64,000 nucleotides of DNA from Coffea arabica (taxonomy: Eukaryota > Streptophyta > Magnoliopsida > Gentianales > Rubiaceae): assembly GCF_036785885.1 (NCBI RefSeq), contig NC_092322.1, forward strand, positions 17,320,466 through 17,384,465, written 5' to 3'. The position numbers were made by a program, and so were the translations under genes. Below the pieces are notes generated by a model, which did not search any database, was not told the DNA's origin, and saw only the letters and a program-made list of their open reading frames with translations. Below are positions 63,152-64,000 of this stretch, in pieces. Position 1 is the stretch's first letter. Every line of letters begins with the position of its first letter.

Positions 63152-63307
63152 AGACCTTGTATACATTCTTGTGCTCAGGTACAAAAATATCAGAATTGAA
63201 AATGTTTCCACCTCTTGAAGTGATACATTCTGATAGCTTGTAACTATTCCACCTCATCGTGCAAGAAAAATATGGAAGAAAGGGTAAAGAGTTCACAAAG
63301 ATAACCT
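63152..63307 (-). other. Exon-like stretch, unidentified
   Basis: On the minus strand a 50-codon open stretch lies between an AG (ATAACCTG side, CAG|GTTATC) and a GT (TACAAG|GTCTGT). It reads MRWNSYKLSECITSRGGNIF then NSDIFVPEHKNVYK in its second half. No family was recognised; it could be an exon of a gene extending past the window, or chance. Confidence 0.25.
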
Positions 63308-63909
63308 GAAAACAAATAAGTAAAATAGATGGTTATCAAACAATTACCCAAAAACAATGAGAAATGTAGTAGCTGAAAGTAAACCAGCAAATTACACAAA
63401 TCATAAGTTTGTATAAGGAGAAGAATCTACTGAGAGAGTATAAAAGCGAGTCTTACCAACAGAAATCAATCAATAAAAATAATGTCACTGATGTAATTTC
63501 CCCATAGGGAACAAAACACTGTACATATATGTGGAAGCAAATTCTAAAGAAGTTCCTATGCATTATTTTCCAATTTTTCTTTTTTCTAAAAATGCAAAAT
63601 TGGGTCCAACATCAAAGGTCAATGGTGTGAAGCACAGGGATACTACTATTTCCTGAACATATTTTTTCCAGTCAAAGATTGAGCTAGGTTTTTTTAGTAA
63701 TATAAAAGGGGAAAGATGGTATCTTCATAATAGATTACATGGATTTTGATTTTGAAACTCCATTTACCTAATTCATATAACTATGTATCTCATGAATCAT
63801 GAACTGATCAAAACATCTTCAAGGAAGTTAGGCATAATAATGATTTCACTTTGCACATTAAAACCACAAAATCAGAAAAATCAACTATGAAATAAAGATT
63901 TCATCATAC

Positions 63910-64000
63910 AGCTTCCCAAATCTTGACATTACGAAGAATACCATGTAGTTTAATAACAGATTCATTATGTTTTGGATGATTCTTTGGAACATGGGCCAAA
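63910..64000 (-). other. Exon-like stretch at the right edge, unidentified
   Basis: The minus strand reads LAHVPKNHPKHNESVIKLHG then ILRNVKIWEA before GT, cut by the window end. It could be the exon upstream of the one at 63152-63307 in the same phase. Not recognised. Confidence 0.22.

Noticed and set aside
1-64000. CRISPR arrays, bacterial operons, rRNA or tRNA genes
   Set aside because: No regularly spaced short repeats, no operon-like gene packing and no recognisable rRNA or tRNA; the only tRNA-like signal is the 12-nt primer-binding site.

Overview
The window looks like nuclear DNA of a flowering plant, most likely a eudicot. It is AT-rich, its genes are split by GT-AG introns, and it is packed with plant transposable elements of every main class. 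Two host genes can be modelled with full exon chains, both on the minus strand. The style of the repeats would fit an asterid, but the species cannot be fixed from the sequence alone.

Layout. At 54-2497 lies an old, decayed LTR. At 3088-11182 is a RING-CH (MARCH-like) membrane protein gene with three coding exons, a 5.5-kb intron and a possible 5'UTR exon near 13.2 kb. That intron holds two inverted copies of a small coding unit, one with an intact 142-codon frame. From 13.3 to 17.5 kb there is AT-rich non-coding DNA with TA microsatellites and a hAT element (15085-15673). From 17.5 to 23.4 kb is a four-level nest: a MITE is split by a minus-strand LTR (18028-23287), the LTR is split by a long-TIR Mutator-like element (18556-20936), and that element carries a second Mutator-like element (19278-20374). 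At 24.2 kb is a LINE RNase H remnant. At 25206-26493 is a hAT element full of AATTCG motifs around gene-like sequence.

From 26.85 to 40.2 kb runs a decayed Copia polyprotein. It was interrupted first by a solo LTR (28871-31650, target repeat GATTC) and 219 bp further on by a complete 8.1-kb LTR retrotransposon without coding genes (31875-39989, target repeat AGGTC, two 2777-bp LTRs that are almost identical). A minus-strand LINE remnant (40.6-41.9 kb), a 638-bp near-perfect foldback element (43383-44020), a decayed tandem pair of acidic coding units (45.0-45.6 kb) and a SINE with a MITE inside it (49964-50401) follow.

At 51159-58211 is the second host gene, an 11-exon P4-type ATPase (phospholipid flippase, ALA9-12-like; 1166 residues). 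To its right lie nested copies of the same MITE family seen at 17.5 kb, a probable Helitron 3' end (60256), a tandem duplication (61.7-62.4 kb) and two weak exon-like stretches at the right edge.

The two host genes have no evident functional link. The main story is how the repeats are layered: exact target-site duplications let the order of insertions be read directly. I found no clear new biological system. The most unusual items are the young, gene-less LTR element, the long foldback hairpin, and the small coding unit duplicated in the RING-CH intron.
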